DNA from: JAFDZO01 sp044226845
Lineage (GTDB): Bacteria; Bacteroidota; Ignavibacteria; Tepidaquicellales; Tepidaquicellaceae
Length of the DNA: 64,000 bases
Assembly: GCA_044226845.1 (NCBI GenBank)
Contig: JBGAGG010000002.1
Span: 372,001 to 436,000, forward strand
Reading direction: 5' to 3'
The notes beneath the pieces are model-generated. The model saw only the letters and a list, made by a program, of their open reading frames with translations. It was not told the origin of the DNA and made no database searches. The translations under genes and the position numbers were made by a program. The first letter of the stretch is position 1. Each line of letters opens with the position of its first letter. This document shows positions 7,783 through 16,358 of the stretch, one piece after another.

Positions 7783-9432
7783 ATGAAGACACTGTTAATT
7801 ATATTCATAAGTTTCATTATCACAGTTTCAATTTTCTCAAAACCAAGAGAAGTAGATATCTCTAACGCCTTTACAGTAGTAAAAACTCAGGTAAGTTCAA
7901 ATGGCAATAACATTTCAACCTGGATTTGGAATACAGGAGTTTTCAATCAGGATTTAAGAACGAACAATACTGCGGGTTTTGAATGGCCAAAAGGCTCTGG
8001 TAAATTTGCAATTTTTACTTCGGGATTATCCATGGCTGCGTTTGTTAACGGAGGTTTAAGATTAGCATCTGTCTCTTATAATGGTGAATATGCACCGGGT
8101 TATGTGCTTAACGGGGTTTTTACAACAAACTCTACATTTAAATTATATAGAGTTAACAGAGGCGATAATGCAAATACAAATCCTGATTATGCTAACTGGG
8201 GCTTGATGGTACCTTACGGCGCACCATATGATGATATAAATAATAACGGAGTTTTTGATCCTGCAACAGATAAACCCGGTGTAAAAAATGCAGCACAGAC
8301 AATTTTTGTTTGTATAACCGACGCAGACCCTACTAATCATACATCATCTGAAGGATTCAGCGGCGGCACTTTACCGTTATATTCAGAGATGCATTTTACA
8401 TCATGGTCATATGATAATATTGCCGGGCTTGAAGATGTTCAATTTCTTAAAATGGAAGTTGTTAATAAAAATAGTTCACCATGGACAAGAACACAATTCG
8501 GAATTGTTGCTGATCCGGATTTAGGCAGCGCAGTTGATGATTATGTCGGCTGCGACATTGGCAGAAATTTAGGGTATTGTTATAATGCAACAAATGTTGA
8601 CGGCACAGGAAGTGGAAGCTCCTATGGTTCAAATCCTCCTGCAGTTGGTTTTGATATGCTTAAAGGAGCAGTGAACCGAAGTGTTAATCCAAATGCAGAT
8701 TTATATATGGCATCATTTGTTAAATACGGATTCGGAGGGGCAGCATGTGAAAATGAACCTACGGCTCCATTGCATTCCTATAATTTATTAAGAGGGTTAA
8801 AGAATGATTCAACATCTTTTATAAATCCTCTAACAATGGGAAGAACAAAATTTTGTTTCTCTGGTGATCCTGAGCCAAACACAGGCTGGACAGAATTTTC
8901 AGGAAAAATTAATAACTGCGGCGGCGATACAACGGGTTCAGTTGTTGCATCATCTCCCGGTGATAAAAGATTTGTAATGGGTTCAGGCGCTGAAAATCTA
9001 ACAATCGTTCCCGGTGAAAAGCAAACTTTTCTCATTGCCCAATTGATTGCAAAGGGTGCAAATAATAAGAATTCTGTCACAAAATTGAAACAGCTAAGTG
9101 ATGCAGTTCAGGCATTTTACAATAGTAATTTGAGTGTTGGTATAAATACACTTTCAACATCTGTTCCTGATAAATTCAGTTTATATCAGAATTATCCGAA
9201 TCCGTTTAACCCTTCAACTAAGATTAAATTCGATATAGATAAATCCGGATTTGCTTCTTTAATTGTTTATAATGTAGCAGGTAAAGAAATTACAAGACTG
9301 GTTAACCAAAACCTGAATTCCGGAAGCTACGAATTTGAATTTAACGCAGCTGATTTACCAAGCGGAGTTTACTTTTATAAACTTGCAACACCAACTGCTT
9401 CAATGGTAAAAAAGATGTCGCTTATAAAATAA
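7783..9432 (+). CDS. Secreted T9SS cargo protein, third tandem paralogue
   Basis: An intact 549-residue protein. It has a signal peptide (MKTLLIIFISFIITVSIFSK), a body of about 450 residues homologous to the two genes before it (FEWPKGSGKFAIFTSGLSM, NGEYAPGYVLNG, SSEGFSGGTLPLYSEMHF, NPPAVGFDMLKGA) and a type A sorting domain beginning QNYPNPFNPSTKIKF. The sorting domain is divergent (FDIDKSGFASLIVYNVAG) from the near-identical pair in paralogues 1 and 2. DDINNNGVFDPATDKPG resembles a calcium-binding loop, by eye. The biochemical role is not recognised. A bidirectional terminator hairpin follows. Confidence 0.88.
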   Translation: MKTLLIIFISFIITVSIFSKPREVDISNAFTVVKTQVSSNGNNISTWIWNTGVFNQDLRTNNTAGFEWPKGSGKFAIFTSGLSMAAFVNGGLRLASVSYNGEYAPGYVLNGVFTTNSTFKLYRVNRGDNANTNPDYANWGLMVPYGAPYDDINNNGVFDPATDKPGVKNAAQTIFVCITDADPTNHTSSEGFSGGTLPLYSEMHFTSWSYDNIAGLEDVQFLKMEVVNKNSSPWTRTQFGIVADPDLGSAVDDYVGCDIGRNLGYCYNATNVDGTGSGSSYGSNPPAVGFDMLKGAVNRSVNPNADLYMASFVKYGFGGAACENEPTAPLHSYNLLRGLKNDSTSFINPLTMGRTKFCFSGDPEPNTGWTEFSGKINNCGGDTTGSVVASSPGDKRFVMGSGAENLTIVPGEKQTFLIAQLIAKGANNKNSVTKLKQLSDAVQAFYNSNLSVGINTLSTSVPDKFSLYQNYPNPFNPSTKIKFDIDKSGFASLIVYNVAGKEITRLVNQNLNSGSYEFEFNAADLPSGVYFYKLATPTASMVKKMSLIK

Positions 9433-9468
9433 TATTGAAGTTCTCTGCTGTAAATATTACTTCTTTCG

Positions 9469-9500
9469 AATAAGGGTGTCTGAATTCAGATGCCCTTATT
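9469..9500. terminator. Bidirectional terminator hairpin
   Basis: AATAAGGG (9469-9476) pairs with CCCTTATT (9493-9500), with an inner TCTGAATTCAGA palindrome. It sits between the convergent T9SS gene and CAP-domain gene; ATTTTT follows on the plus strand. Confidence 0.75.
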
Positions 9501-10284
9501 ATTTTTCATTCCTTATTTTCTCTAATCCTGAAGGAATAAATTCATAAACCTCATTGGCTTTATGTTTAGTCAGATCAGCATTTTTCATACTTGACTTTAC
9601 TTTATAAAATTCATTTCTTCGGAAGTACTCTCTCATAACTTCATCTGATTCCGAGGCAGCGTCTTCCATTTCAACCAGAAGAACCCAATAACTTAATTTT
9701 TCTCCGTTAGCATCGGGTTTTGACTCAGCGCATCCGCAGCCGATTGAAACAGCGCCTCTGCTCAGTAAAGTTGTGTTATGGCCGGGACTGTATTTCCATC
9801 CTTTGAAAACATCCTGCCATGTATAATTATAACTTCCTGTGAACAAATTTTCACTTAGCATTGTAAATACGGGAATTTCATTTGCATAAAAGAGCTTGTT
9901 CATAGAAGGAGACCAGCCGTCTTTAATGGCTCTCATAGTAGCCCCTTCTCCGTTAATTTCGTGATCCCATATTGGATAAGTGCCATCGGCAAACTTTCTT
10001 GCAGTTTCTCCTGCTGAGAACATAAGTTGTTTATTAATAGGAAGCTCAAGAAGACCTCTTTCGTTTTCATTTACTCCACCTAATGTGAATTCTGTCTGAG
10101 TTACATTCGTATTCCAGTTTTTATTATTTGCCCGGTATTGATTTATTGCTTTTATTATTTCTTCCAGACCCTGTTTTGTGCACCCGGATTTATCATCAGG
10201 CTTATTGCTTTGAGCATTTAAATCACCTGTAATATTGAAAAAGGTAATTACTAATAAATTTAAGATTATACATTTTATTTTCAT
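9499..10284 (-). CDS. Secreted CAP/SCP-like domain protein
   Basis: Translation from ATG at 10284 gives 261 residues with a signal peptide (MKIKCIILNLLVITFFNITG...NAQS); a longer frame from 10362 only adds a non-signal-like leader. The mature part reads like a CAP (SCP/PR-1/CRISP) domain: an N-terminal helix with IIKAINQYRANN, a central WDHEINGEGATMRA, SENLFTG, then WQDVFKGWKYSPGHNTTLL and a final beta strand with YWVLLVEM. The His in DHE and the His in SPGH match the cavity histidines of CAP proteins. The roles of bacterial CAP proteins are mostly unknown. The last bases overlap the terminator shared with the preceding T9SS gene. Confidence 0.65.
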   Translation of the reverse strand: MKIKCIILNLLVITFFNITGDLNAQSNKPDDKSGCTKQGLEEIIKAINQYRANNKNWNTNVTQTEFTLGGVNENERGLLELPINKQLMFSAGETARKFADGTYPIWDHEINGEGATMRAIKDGWSPSMNKLFYANEIPVFTMLSENLFTGSYNYTWQDVFKGWKYSPGHNTTLLSRGAVSIGCGCAESKPDANGEKLSYWVLLVEMEDAASESDEVMREYFRRNEFYKVKSSMKNADLTKHKANEVYEFIPSGLEKIRNEK

Positions 10285-10424
10285 AGATTTATCAACAAAA
10301 GTAATTTGAAAAACGTTTATTGGGAGGAAAATTCTAACTTTAATATACCCAAAAATTCTCATTTAAAAACATAATAATATTCATTATATTTATCGTTTAT
10401 CAAATTTTAAATTAACAGATTACA

Positions 10425-11060
10425 ATGTCAGATAATCCATTTGCAGTCGTAAGCGATTATTATAACAGGAATAAGAATCAGGTGATGATTATTGCAGGCG
10501 CAATAATTGTGATAGTTGTAGGTATAATACTTTTCACTTCTAAAAGAGCATCACAAAACGAAGAAGCCGCTGTAGCATTAGGAAAAATAAGACCAACCTA
10601 TGAAGGTGGTAATTTTCAGGCAGCTATTAACGGTGATTCACTTGGAAATAAAGGATTAAAATTCATTGTTGATGAATACGGTTCATCAGAAAACGGTCAG
10701 TTAGCAAAGCTGTTGCTTGCAAATTCTTACTATGGATTAAGAGATTTTCAGAATGCAATGAAATATTATGATGATTTTGGCGGAAGCAATAAGTTATCAA
10801 AGGTTGCAGCAATTTCCGGAATAGCAAGCGTGAAAGAAGCTCAGAATGATTTTATAGGCGCAGCAAAAGAATTTGAACGCGCAGCAAATTACGACAAAGA
10901 AAATCCTTTCAGAGATGAATATTTATTTTATGCAGGCAGAGATTTTTCATTAGGAAATGACAAGGCTTCAGCAAAAAGAGTATTCGAACAACTGAAAAGC
11001 GATTTTCCGAAATCGAAGTATATTACTCAGTCAGGAAGATATAACTATAACATTGATTAA
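10425..11060 (+). CDS. Membrane-anchored TPR protein (YfgM-like)
   Basis: A 211-residue protein with a short cytoplasmic N-terminus (MSDNPFAVVSDYYNRNKNQ), one transmembrane helix at residues 20-38 and a periplasmic tetratricopeptide region (LAKLLLANSYYGLRDFQNA, SGIASVKEAQNDFIGAAKEF, YAGRDFSLGNDKASAKRVFE). This is the layout of YfgM/ancillary SecYEG-interacting or CpoB-like TPR proteins, which bring periplasmic partners together. Exact function is not certain. It starts a plus-strand run with yqeY (18-base gap), cvpA and mutS2. Confidence 0.7.
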   Translation: MSDNPFAVVSDYYNRNKNQVMIIAGAIIVIVVGIILFTSKRASQNEEAAVALGKIRPTYEGGNFQAAINGDSLGNKGLKFIVDEYGSSENGQLAKLLLANSYYGLRDFQNAMKYYDDFGGSNKLSKVAAISGIASVKEAQNDFIGAAKEFERAANYDKENPFRDEYLFYAGRDFSLGNDKASAKRVFEQLKSDFPKSKYITQSGRYNYNID

Positions 11061-11078
11061 TTTTATAATTCCAAGAGC

Positions 11079-11525
11079 ATGAGTTTAAAGGAAAAAATCA
11101 ACGAAGATTTAAAGAAGGCTATGCTGGCAGGACCAAGTGTCAGACTTGATACTATTCGTTCCATAAGAGCTGAGATTTTAAAGATGGATAAATCCGGTAT
11201 GAACCGTGAAATGACTCCTGAAGAAGAAATTACTTTACTCAATAAACAGGCAAAGCAAAGAAAAGAATCCATTGAAATGTTTGCTGCAGCAGGCAGGCAG
11301 GATTTAGTTGATAAAGAACAGGGACAGCTGGATATTCTTATGGAGTATCTTCCAAAGCCGCTTTCCAATGAAGAAGCAGAAGTTATTATAAATAAAATAA
11401 TTGCAGATACCGGTGCCTCGACACAGAAAGATTTTGGGAAAGTAATGGGTGCAGCTTCTAAAGAATTAAAAGGAAAGATTGACGGAAAAATTATTCAGGA
11501 AATAGTTAAATCGAAGTTAAGTTGA
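11079..11525 (+). CDS. yqeY: GatB/YqeY domain protein
   Basis: A 148-residue protein that covers the whole YqeY family, with MSLKEKINEDLKKAM at the start, RSIRAEILKMDKS, EIAERRESIEMF-like KQRKESIEMF and the C-terminal DFGKVMGAASKELKGKIDG. The YqeY domain is the tRNA-binding tail domain of GatB, the amidotransferase subunit that makes Gln-tRNA or Asn-tRNA; stand-alone YqeY proteins are common but their role is unresolved. A terminator hairpin follows at 11562-11588. Confidence 0.9.
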   Translation: MSLKEKINEDLKKAMLAGPSVRLDTIRSIRAEILKMDKSGMNREMTPEEEITLLNKQAKQRKESIEMFAAAGRQDLVDKEQGQLDILMEYLPKPLSNEEAEVIINKIIADTGASTQKDFGKVMGAASKELKGKIDGKIIQEIVKSKLS

Positions 11526-11561
11526 TAAATAAGAAATAATTAGAAAATAATTTTTACTTAT

Positions 11562-11588
11562 AAATCCGCTTAATGCGGATTTTTTTTT
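11562..11588 (+). terminator. Rho-independent terminator between yqeY and cvpA
   Basis: AAATCCGC (11562-11569), loop TTAAT, GCGGATTT (11575-11582) and a run of T to 11588. It ends two bases before the cvpA start codon. Confidence 0.85.
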
Positions 11589-11590
11589 AT

Positions 11591-12103
11591 ATGAATAAAC
11601 TTGATATAATAATTGTAATTCTCATTGCTATACCTGCATTGATAGGGCTTTCAAAAGGATTTTTGAGAAAGGTCTTTTCATTAGCATCGCTTATATTAGG
11701 TTTATATCTTGCAACAAGATTTAACACGGATTTTACTTCATTCATAATGAAGTTCTCGGGACTTTCATTAAAGACATCGAACATTCTTTCATTCGTTGTA
11801 ATAATGATGGGAGTTTATACTCTGGGAGTTTATATAGCAAAGAAAATTTCCAATATAAATTCACTAACCAAATCAGTCGATAAAACTCTTGGTCTATTCA
11901 TAGGAATAATCCAGGGAATGATAATTGCGAGCCTATGCGTTATTGCTGTAAACAATTTTGACCTGATGAATAAAGAAACAATTAACAATTCGAAGCTTTA
12001 TGTATTTGTAAATGACTTCGCTCCGCGGACATTTAATACAATTGCTTCACTTTTACCAAACTATAAATCTTTTTACGAAGAGATTAAATCACTTACTAAG
12101 TAG
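11591..12103 (+). CDS. CvpA family membrane protein
   Basis: A 170-residue protein from ATG 11591, MNKLDIIIVILIAIPALIG, with four hydrophobic segments and the family phrase SKGFLRKVFSLASLILGLYLA. CvpA proteins were linked to colicin V production and to envelope homeostasis; the biochemical role is unknown. An in-frame ATG at 11573 lies inside the terminator hairpin (in GCTTAATGCGG), so I reject it as the start. The true start follows the T-tract directly, so the mRNA must begin within or very near the hairpin, or arise by read-through. mutS2 follows 2 bases after the stop, which suggests coupling. Confidence 0.82.
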   Translation: MNKLDIIIVILIAIPALIGLSKGFLRKVFSLASLILGLYLATRFNTDFTSFIMKFSGLSLKTSNILSFVVIMMGVYTLGVYIAKKISNINSLTKSVDKTLGLFIGIIQGMIIASLCVIAVNNFDLMNKETINNSKLYVFVNDFAPRTFNTIASLLPNYKSFYEEIKSLTK

Positions 12104-12105
12104 AT

Positions 12106-14478
12106 ATGAACGAAAATATATACTCATTACTTGAGTTTGAAAAAATATTAAACAGAATACAATCCCACGTATATTCGGGGCTCGGCGAAGAGATGTGTGA
12201 AAATATTTCCTTTATAACAAATAAAGAAACTCTTCAGCTCGAGCTTGATAAAACGTCTGAAATGAAAGATATTCTTACCCGTGAAGAATATCTTCAGCTT
12301 GACGGATTGCAGGATATAAGAAAAACACTTTCTAAATTAAACATTGAAGGAAGCTACATTCCTTCAGCAGAATTTCTCGGAGTTCTTTCTTTTTTAAGAA
12401 TATCTCGACTGACTAAAAGTTATTTTTCAAGATTGAATATAGGCGGTGAGTATGATTATAAACTTATTCCAAAAATAACTGCTGATTTATTCACTGATAA
12501 AATTCTGGAGAACAACATCGATTCTACAATCGATGAAACTGGAACTGTAAGAGAAACTGCTTCTGCCGAGCTTAAAAGAATAAGAATCACTATCAGAAAA
12601 AAAACTGAGAGCTTAAGAAAATCTTTAGAGAAAATTTTAAAAGATATATCCGATAAAGATTATTCCCAGGATGATATTATTACTCAGCGGGACGGTCGTT
12701 TTGTTGTGCCTGTAAAAGCTGAAAATAAAAGAAAGGTTCCGGGGTTAATTCATAGTTCTTCCAATACAGGGCAGACTGTTTTCATCGAACCTGCGGCCAC
12801 AATAGAGTTGAATAATGATATCACCGAACTTCACTATGAAGAGAAGAGAGAGATCGAAAGAATTCTTGCCGAGCTTGCTAAAAAAGTAAAAGTTCATGTT
12901 ACAGAGTTAAGGTCTAACTGCGAAATTATGGCAGAGATAGATTTTCTTCAGGCGAAAGCAAAATACGGAATTGAAATTCTTGCGGAGAAACCATTACTCA
13001 GTGATGAAGAATTTGAAATAAAAAACGGCTACCATCCTGTTCTTTTGCAAAATCATAAACGCGATGAAGTTGTTCCGTTAAATTTCAGAATAGGTAAAGA
13101 GTTTAACTCTATTATTATTTCAGGTCCGAATGCCGGCGGTAAAACAGTGTCGCTTAAAACAGTCGGTCTTCTTTCAGTAATGCTTCAATCGGGAATTCTT
13201 GTACCCGTTCACTATGAAAGCAAATTCAGAATACTTAACCAAATTTTTGTAAGCATTGGCGACCAGCAGTCATTGGAAAATGATCTGAGTACGTTCAGCT
13301 CTCATATAGCTTACCTTAAGAAAATTCTGGATGAAGCTGATAATAATTCATTAGTGCTCATTGATGAAATTTGTTCAGGTACTGATCCAGTACTCGGCAG
13401 CGCTTTATCGTGTGCAATTATACAGAATCTTTCAGACAGAAATTCAATATCTGTTGTAACAACTCATAATTCAGAGCTGAAAGCCTTTGCATATAATCAT
13501 GCTAATATTGAAAATGCTTCGCTTGAGTTTAACAACGAAACGCTTTCACCGAATTTTAAATTTAATATTGGTATTCCCGGGCAGAGTTTTACATTTGAAA
13601 TTGCCGAAAAATATAATTTCCCTAATGAAGTTATTTCCGATGCAAAATCATATCTGACTGACAGTGAAAACAAGCTTGAAGACCTTTTAAAAGAACTGAA
13701 TGAAAATAAGCAGAAATACTCCGAGCTTAAAGATGAATATACCAGGGAAGCTACAAGATTAAAAGGTTTGAATTCTCTTTATGAAAATAAAGTCAGCCAG
13801 TTAAAATCCAACGAAAAAGAAATTTTACGAAAGGCAAAAGAAGAAGCAAAAGATGTTCTGCAAAATGCAAATAAGCTGATAGAAAATACCATCAGGGAAA
13901 TAAGAGAGAAACAGAATTTTTCTGCAAAAGAAATTAAAGAAGCGTTTCAGTCCCAGGTTGAAAAAATTACCGAGATAAAAAATGAAGAAGCCAAAGAGAC
14001 AATTGAGGAGATGACAGAAACGGAAAAGAAGAATATTAAAGTTGGGGATTATGTGAAAATATCCGGAACTAATTCTATGGGAGAACTTATGGAAATTAAA
14101 GATGAACATGTGTCTATTAATATGAACGGACTTCTTGTTAAAGCAAAACTTTCTGAAATTGAAAAAGTCAAAAGAGCTGAGGCAAAAAAGGAACATGCAA
14201 AGACTTCAACTATTGAAATAAATGAAGGACCGATAGAAAGAAGTTTGGATTTAAGAGGGAAATACTCCGAAGAAATTTTTGATATGATAGATAAATTTTT
14301 GCATAAGTCATCTGTTAACGGATTGAAAAGCGTTGAGATTATTCACGGCAAAGGCACTGGAAAACTTAGGAATGAAGTGCAGAAGTATCTGAAATCAAAT
14401 CCGATAGTTCTATCACACAGGCTCGGTAACTGGAATGAAGGTGATACGGGAGTAACGATAGTAGAGTTATCAAAATAA
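12106..14478 (+). CDS. mutS2: Endonuclease MutS2
   Basis: A 790-residue protein with the MutS2 domain order: an N-terminal core/lever part (1-280), the ABC-type ATPase with Walker A GPNAGGKT near residue 340 and Walker B LVLIDEICSGTDP, a long charged coiled coil (about 520-640), a small beta domain (VGDYVKISGTNSMGELMEI) and a C-terminal Smr nuclease domain from about 710 with LDLRG and HGKGTGKLR. MutS2 lacks the mismatch-recognition domain of MutS; it suppresses homologous recombination and, in some bacteria, rescues collided ribosomes. The length is normal. It starts 2 bases after cvpA. Confidence 0.96.
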   Translation: MNENIYSLLEFEKILNRIQSHVYSGLGEEMCENISFITNKETLQLELDKTSEMKDILTREEYLQLDGLQDIRKTLSKLNIEGSYIPSAEFLGVLSFLRISRLTKSYFSRLNIGGEYDYKLIPKITADLFTDKILENNIDSTIDETGTVRETASAELKRIRITIRKKTESLRKSLEKILKDISDKDYSQDDIITQRDGRFVVPVKAENKRKVPGLIHSSSNTGQTVFIEPAATIELNNDITELHYEEKREIERILAELAKKVKVHVTELRSNCEIMAEIDFLQAKAKYGIEILAEKPLLSDEEFEIKNGYHPVLLQNHKRDEVVPLNFRIGKEFNSIIISGPNAGGKTVSLKTVGLLSVMLQSGILVPVHYESKFRILNQIFVSIGDQQSLENDLSTFSSHIAYLKKILDEADNNSLVLIDEICSGTDPVLGSALSCAIIQNLSDRNSISVVTTHNSELKAFAYNHANIENASLEFNNETLSPNFKFNIGIPGQSFTFEIAEKYNFPNEVISDAKSYLTDSENKLEDLLKELNENKQKYSELKDEYTREATRLKGLNSLYENKVSQLKSNEKEILRKAKEEAKDVLQNANKLIENTIREIREKQNFSAKEIKEAFQSQVEKITEIKNEEAKETIEEMTETEKKNIKVGDYVKISGTNSMGELMEIKDEHVSINMNGLLVKAKLSEIEKVKRAEAKKEHAKTSTIEINEGPIERSLDLRGKYSEEIFDMIDKFLHKSSVNGLKSVEIIHGKGTGKLRNEVQKYLKSNPIVLSHRLGNWNEGDTGVTIVELSK

Positions 14479-14542
14479 GAGAACTTTCATGAATAAGTTT
14501 CGTTTAATAGAGTAGAGGCTCCCATACTAAACGGAGAAAGAA

Positions 14543-14860
14543 ATGACTGATAATACTGTAAGCTTAAAAGGAAGATTCCTCTACTTAAAAGGAACGAGTG
14601 ATATGCCTGCGGGCGGAAACACTTTTATTTTAGATCTAAACAGAATTATTTATATAAAGAACGAGACCAAAGTTATTGATAACCGTGAACATTTTTTGAT
14701 TGAATTTTTTTATGACTTCCGCGGACTATCAGGTTCCACTTCAAATGTTGATAAACTGTTCGAGCTTGTATTTTTTGAGAAGCATAAAAGAGATATTTAC
14801 TTTGAAAAAATTGTAACATTACTGACTGCAATGGATGTATTACTGCATCCTGCTTTCTGA
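14543..14860 (+). CDS. Hypothetical protein, 105 residues
   Basis: The frame MTDNTVSLKGRFLYLKGTSD... encodes a soluble protein with alternating beta-like segments (NTFILDLNRIIYIKNE, HFLIEFFYDFRG) and a C-terminal helix. It has no signal peptide, membrane segment or recognised motif. An AGAAAGAA purine tract precedes the ATG. It follows mutS2 by 64 bases on the same strand and is closed by a strong hairpin at 14886-14920. The frame is clean and its codon use matches the neighbours, so I take it to be real, but I cannot name its family. Confidence 0.55.
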   Translation: MTDNTVSLKGRFLYLKGTSDMPAGGNTFILDLNRIIYIKNETKVIDNREHFLIEFFYDFRGLSGSTSNVDKLFELVFFEKHKRDIYFEKIVTLLTAMDVLLHPAF

Positions 14861-14885
14861 TTTTGTTCTTCACACACTTTGTAAA

Positions 14886-14920
14886 CCATACTTTCCGGAC
14901 CATCCGCCCGGAAGGTATGG
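14886..14920 (+). terminator. 13-bp hairpin after the 105-residue gene
   Basis: CCATACTTTCCGG (14886-14898) pairs with CCGGAAGGTATGG (14908-14920) with one G-U wobble and a 9-base loop. No T-run follows, so termination is likely but not certain. Confidence 0.5.
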
Positions 14921-14979
14921 CATCCTATAACGTCTAATTTCCCAAAACCTATCTGACTTTTTATTTCAAACATTCTTGT

Positions 14980-14987
14980 TAAATTTG
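14980..14987 (+). promoter_or_regulatory. Candidate -7 element of the NtrC-like regulator gene
   Basis: TAAATTTG matches the Bacteroidota TAnnTTTG element exactly. It ends 4 bases before the ATG at 14992, so the transcript would be nearly leaderless. The -33 box is weak (TTTT/TTTA). Confidence 0.45.
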
Positions 14988-14991
14988 CACT

Positions 14992-16353
14992 ATGAGCAAA
15001 ATTTTAATTGTAGATGACGAGCAGAGCATAGTTGACAGTATCTCTATGATATTAAGTCAGGATGACTATGAAATTGACAGCGCAAATAACGGCGCTGCCG
15101 CTGTAAGCAAAGTTAAATCAAATTTTTATGATCTGATTCTTTTGGATATAAAAATGCCTAAGATGGACGGACTGGAAGCGCTTGAAAAAATAAAAGAGAT
15201 AGATAAAGATGCAGTAGTAATTATGATTTCAGGTCACGGTACTATAGAGACTGCCGTCGAAGCTACAAAAAAAGGCGCATACAATTTTCTTCAAAAACCA
15301 TTACCTGATCTATATGAATTTAAACTGATAATAAAAAATGCAGTCGATTATAAATTGTCAGTCGATGAACTAAAGAGCTACAAAGCAAAAGCTCTGGAAG
15401 AAAGCAGGATAATCGGTTCAAGCGAAAAGATAAAAGAAGTAAATAGTCTTATTGATAAATATTCGAAAGTAAACTCCCATGTATTGATATGCGGCGAAAG
15501 CGGCACGGGTAAAGAGCTTACTGCCCGGCAAATTCATTACCGCTCACCAAGGGCAGATAGTAAATTTATAGAGCTTAACAGCGCAAATCTTACTGAAGAA
15601 AATATCGAATTAAAACTCTTTGGCGGCTTAGAAAATAACAACGTTATCAAAGGTTCGCTGGAGCTTGCTGAAGGCGGCACAGTTTTTATTGATGAAATAA
15701 GTAATTTATCTATGGACCTTCAATCAAAATTATTGAAAGTGATTGAGGATAATGTAATTACTCGTGAAGGAAGCAATATTGCAATCAAACTTGATGTGAG
15801 ATTTATTTTTTCTACTAATAAGGATTTGCTTCCTGAAGTCGAATCAAAACATTTCAGAGAGGATTTATATCACAGAATTAATGTTCTTCAGATAAATTTA
15901 CCTCCTTTACGTGAGCATGCTGAAGACGTAAAAGAACTTGTTGAGTACTTTGCTAAAACTATATGTACGCAAAACGGAATTTCTGCAAAGAAATTTTCCG
16001 ATAGAGCATTGGAGCTGCTTAAAACTTTCCGTTATCCGGGTAATGTTCGTGAACTAAGAAATTTAGTAGAGAGATTAATTATTACCAGTGACAGGAAAGT
16101 TATAGACGAAGATGATATAGATTTGCCTGCTAACAGAGAATTGAAATTGTACAATGAGTTGCTGAATAAAGATATGTCGCTGAATGATTTTCAGAATGAA
16201 TCGGAAAGATTGTTCATTGAAAAGATGCTGCATGATTACAAGTACAACGTAAGCCACACAGCGGAAGCTTTGAAGATTCAGAGAAGTCATTTATACAAGC
16301 TAATGGCAAAGTATGATATTCCGCTGCCTTCGAAGGCAAAACAAGATATGTAG
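14992..16353 (+). CDS. NtrC-family response regulator without a GAFTGA loop
   Basis: A 453-residue protein with three domains: a receiver domain (1-120; acidic pocket D8-D9, phospho-acceptor D52 in LLDIKMP, QKP lysine), an AAA+ ATPase (about 140-375; Walker A GESGTGKE, Walker B VFIDEI) and a C-terminal Fis-type helix-turn-helix (NVSHTAEALKIQRSHLYKLM). In sigma-54 activators the segment after LFG reads HEKGAFTGA; here it is LFGGLENNNVIKGSLELAEGG, about five residues shorter and with no GAFTGA. That loop contacts sigma-54, so this protein probably does not activate sigma-54 promoters in the classic way. The cognate kinase is not adjacent. Confidence 0.9.
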   Translation: MSKILIVDDEQSIVDSISMILSQDDYEIDSANNGAAAVSKVKSNFYDLILLDIKMPKMDGLEALEKIKEIDKDAVVIMISGHGTIETAVEATKKGAYNFLQKPLPDLYEFKLIIKNAVDYKLSVDELKSYKAKALEESRIIGSSEKIKEVNSLIDKYSKVNSHVLICGESGTGKELTARQIHYRSPRADSKFIELNSANLTEENIELKLFGGLENNNVIKGSLELAEGGTVFIDEISNLSMDLQSKLLKVIEDNVITREGSNIAIKLDVRFIFSTNKDLLPEVESKHFREDLYHRINVLQINLPPLREHAEDVKELVEYFAKTICTQNGISAKKFSDRALELLKTFRYPGNVRELRNLVERLIITSDRKVIDEDDIDLPANRELKLYNELLNKDMSLNDFQNESERLFIEKMLHDYKYNVSHTAEALKIQRSHLYKLMAKYDIPLPSKAKQDM

Positions 16354-16358
16354 TCTAT

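Noticed and set aside
8778..9080. 100-residue minus-strand open frame inside the third T9SS gene
   Set aside because: Antisense shadow of a well-supported secreted protein.
11063..11368. 101-residue minus-strand open frame opposite yqeY
   Set aside because: Ser/Cys/Leu-rich antisense of a conserved gene; no start context or homology.
11573..11590. Earlier ATG for cvpA
   Set aside because: The codon lies in the 3' part of a terminator hairpin; ATG 11591 gives the normal CvpA N-terminus.
13825..14196. 123-residue minus-strand open frame inside mutS2
   Set aside because: Phe/Cys-rich, low-complexity antisense of the coiled-coil region of MutS2.
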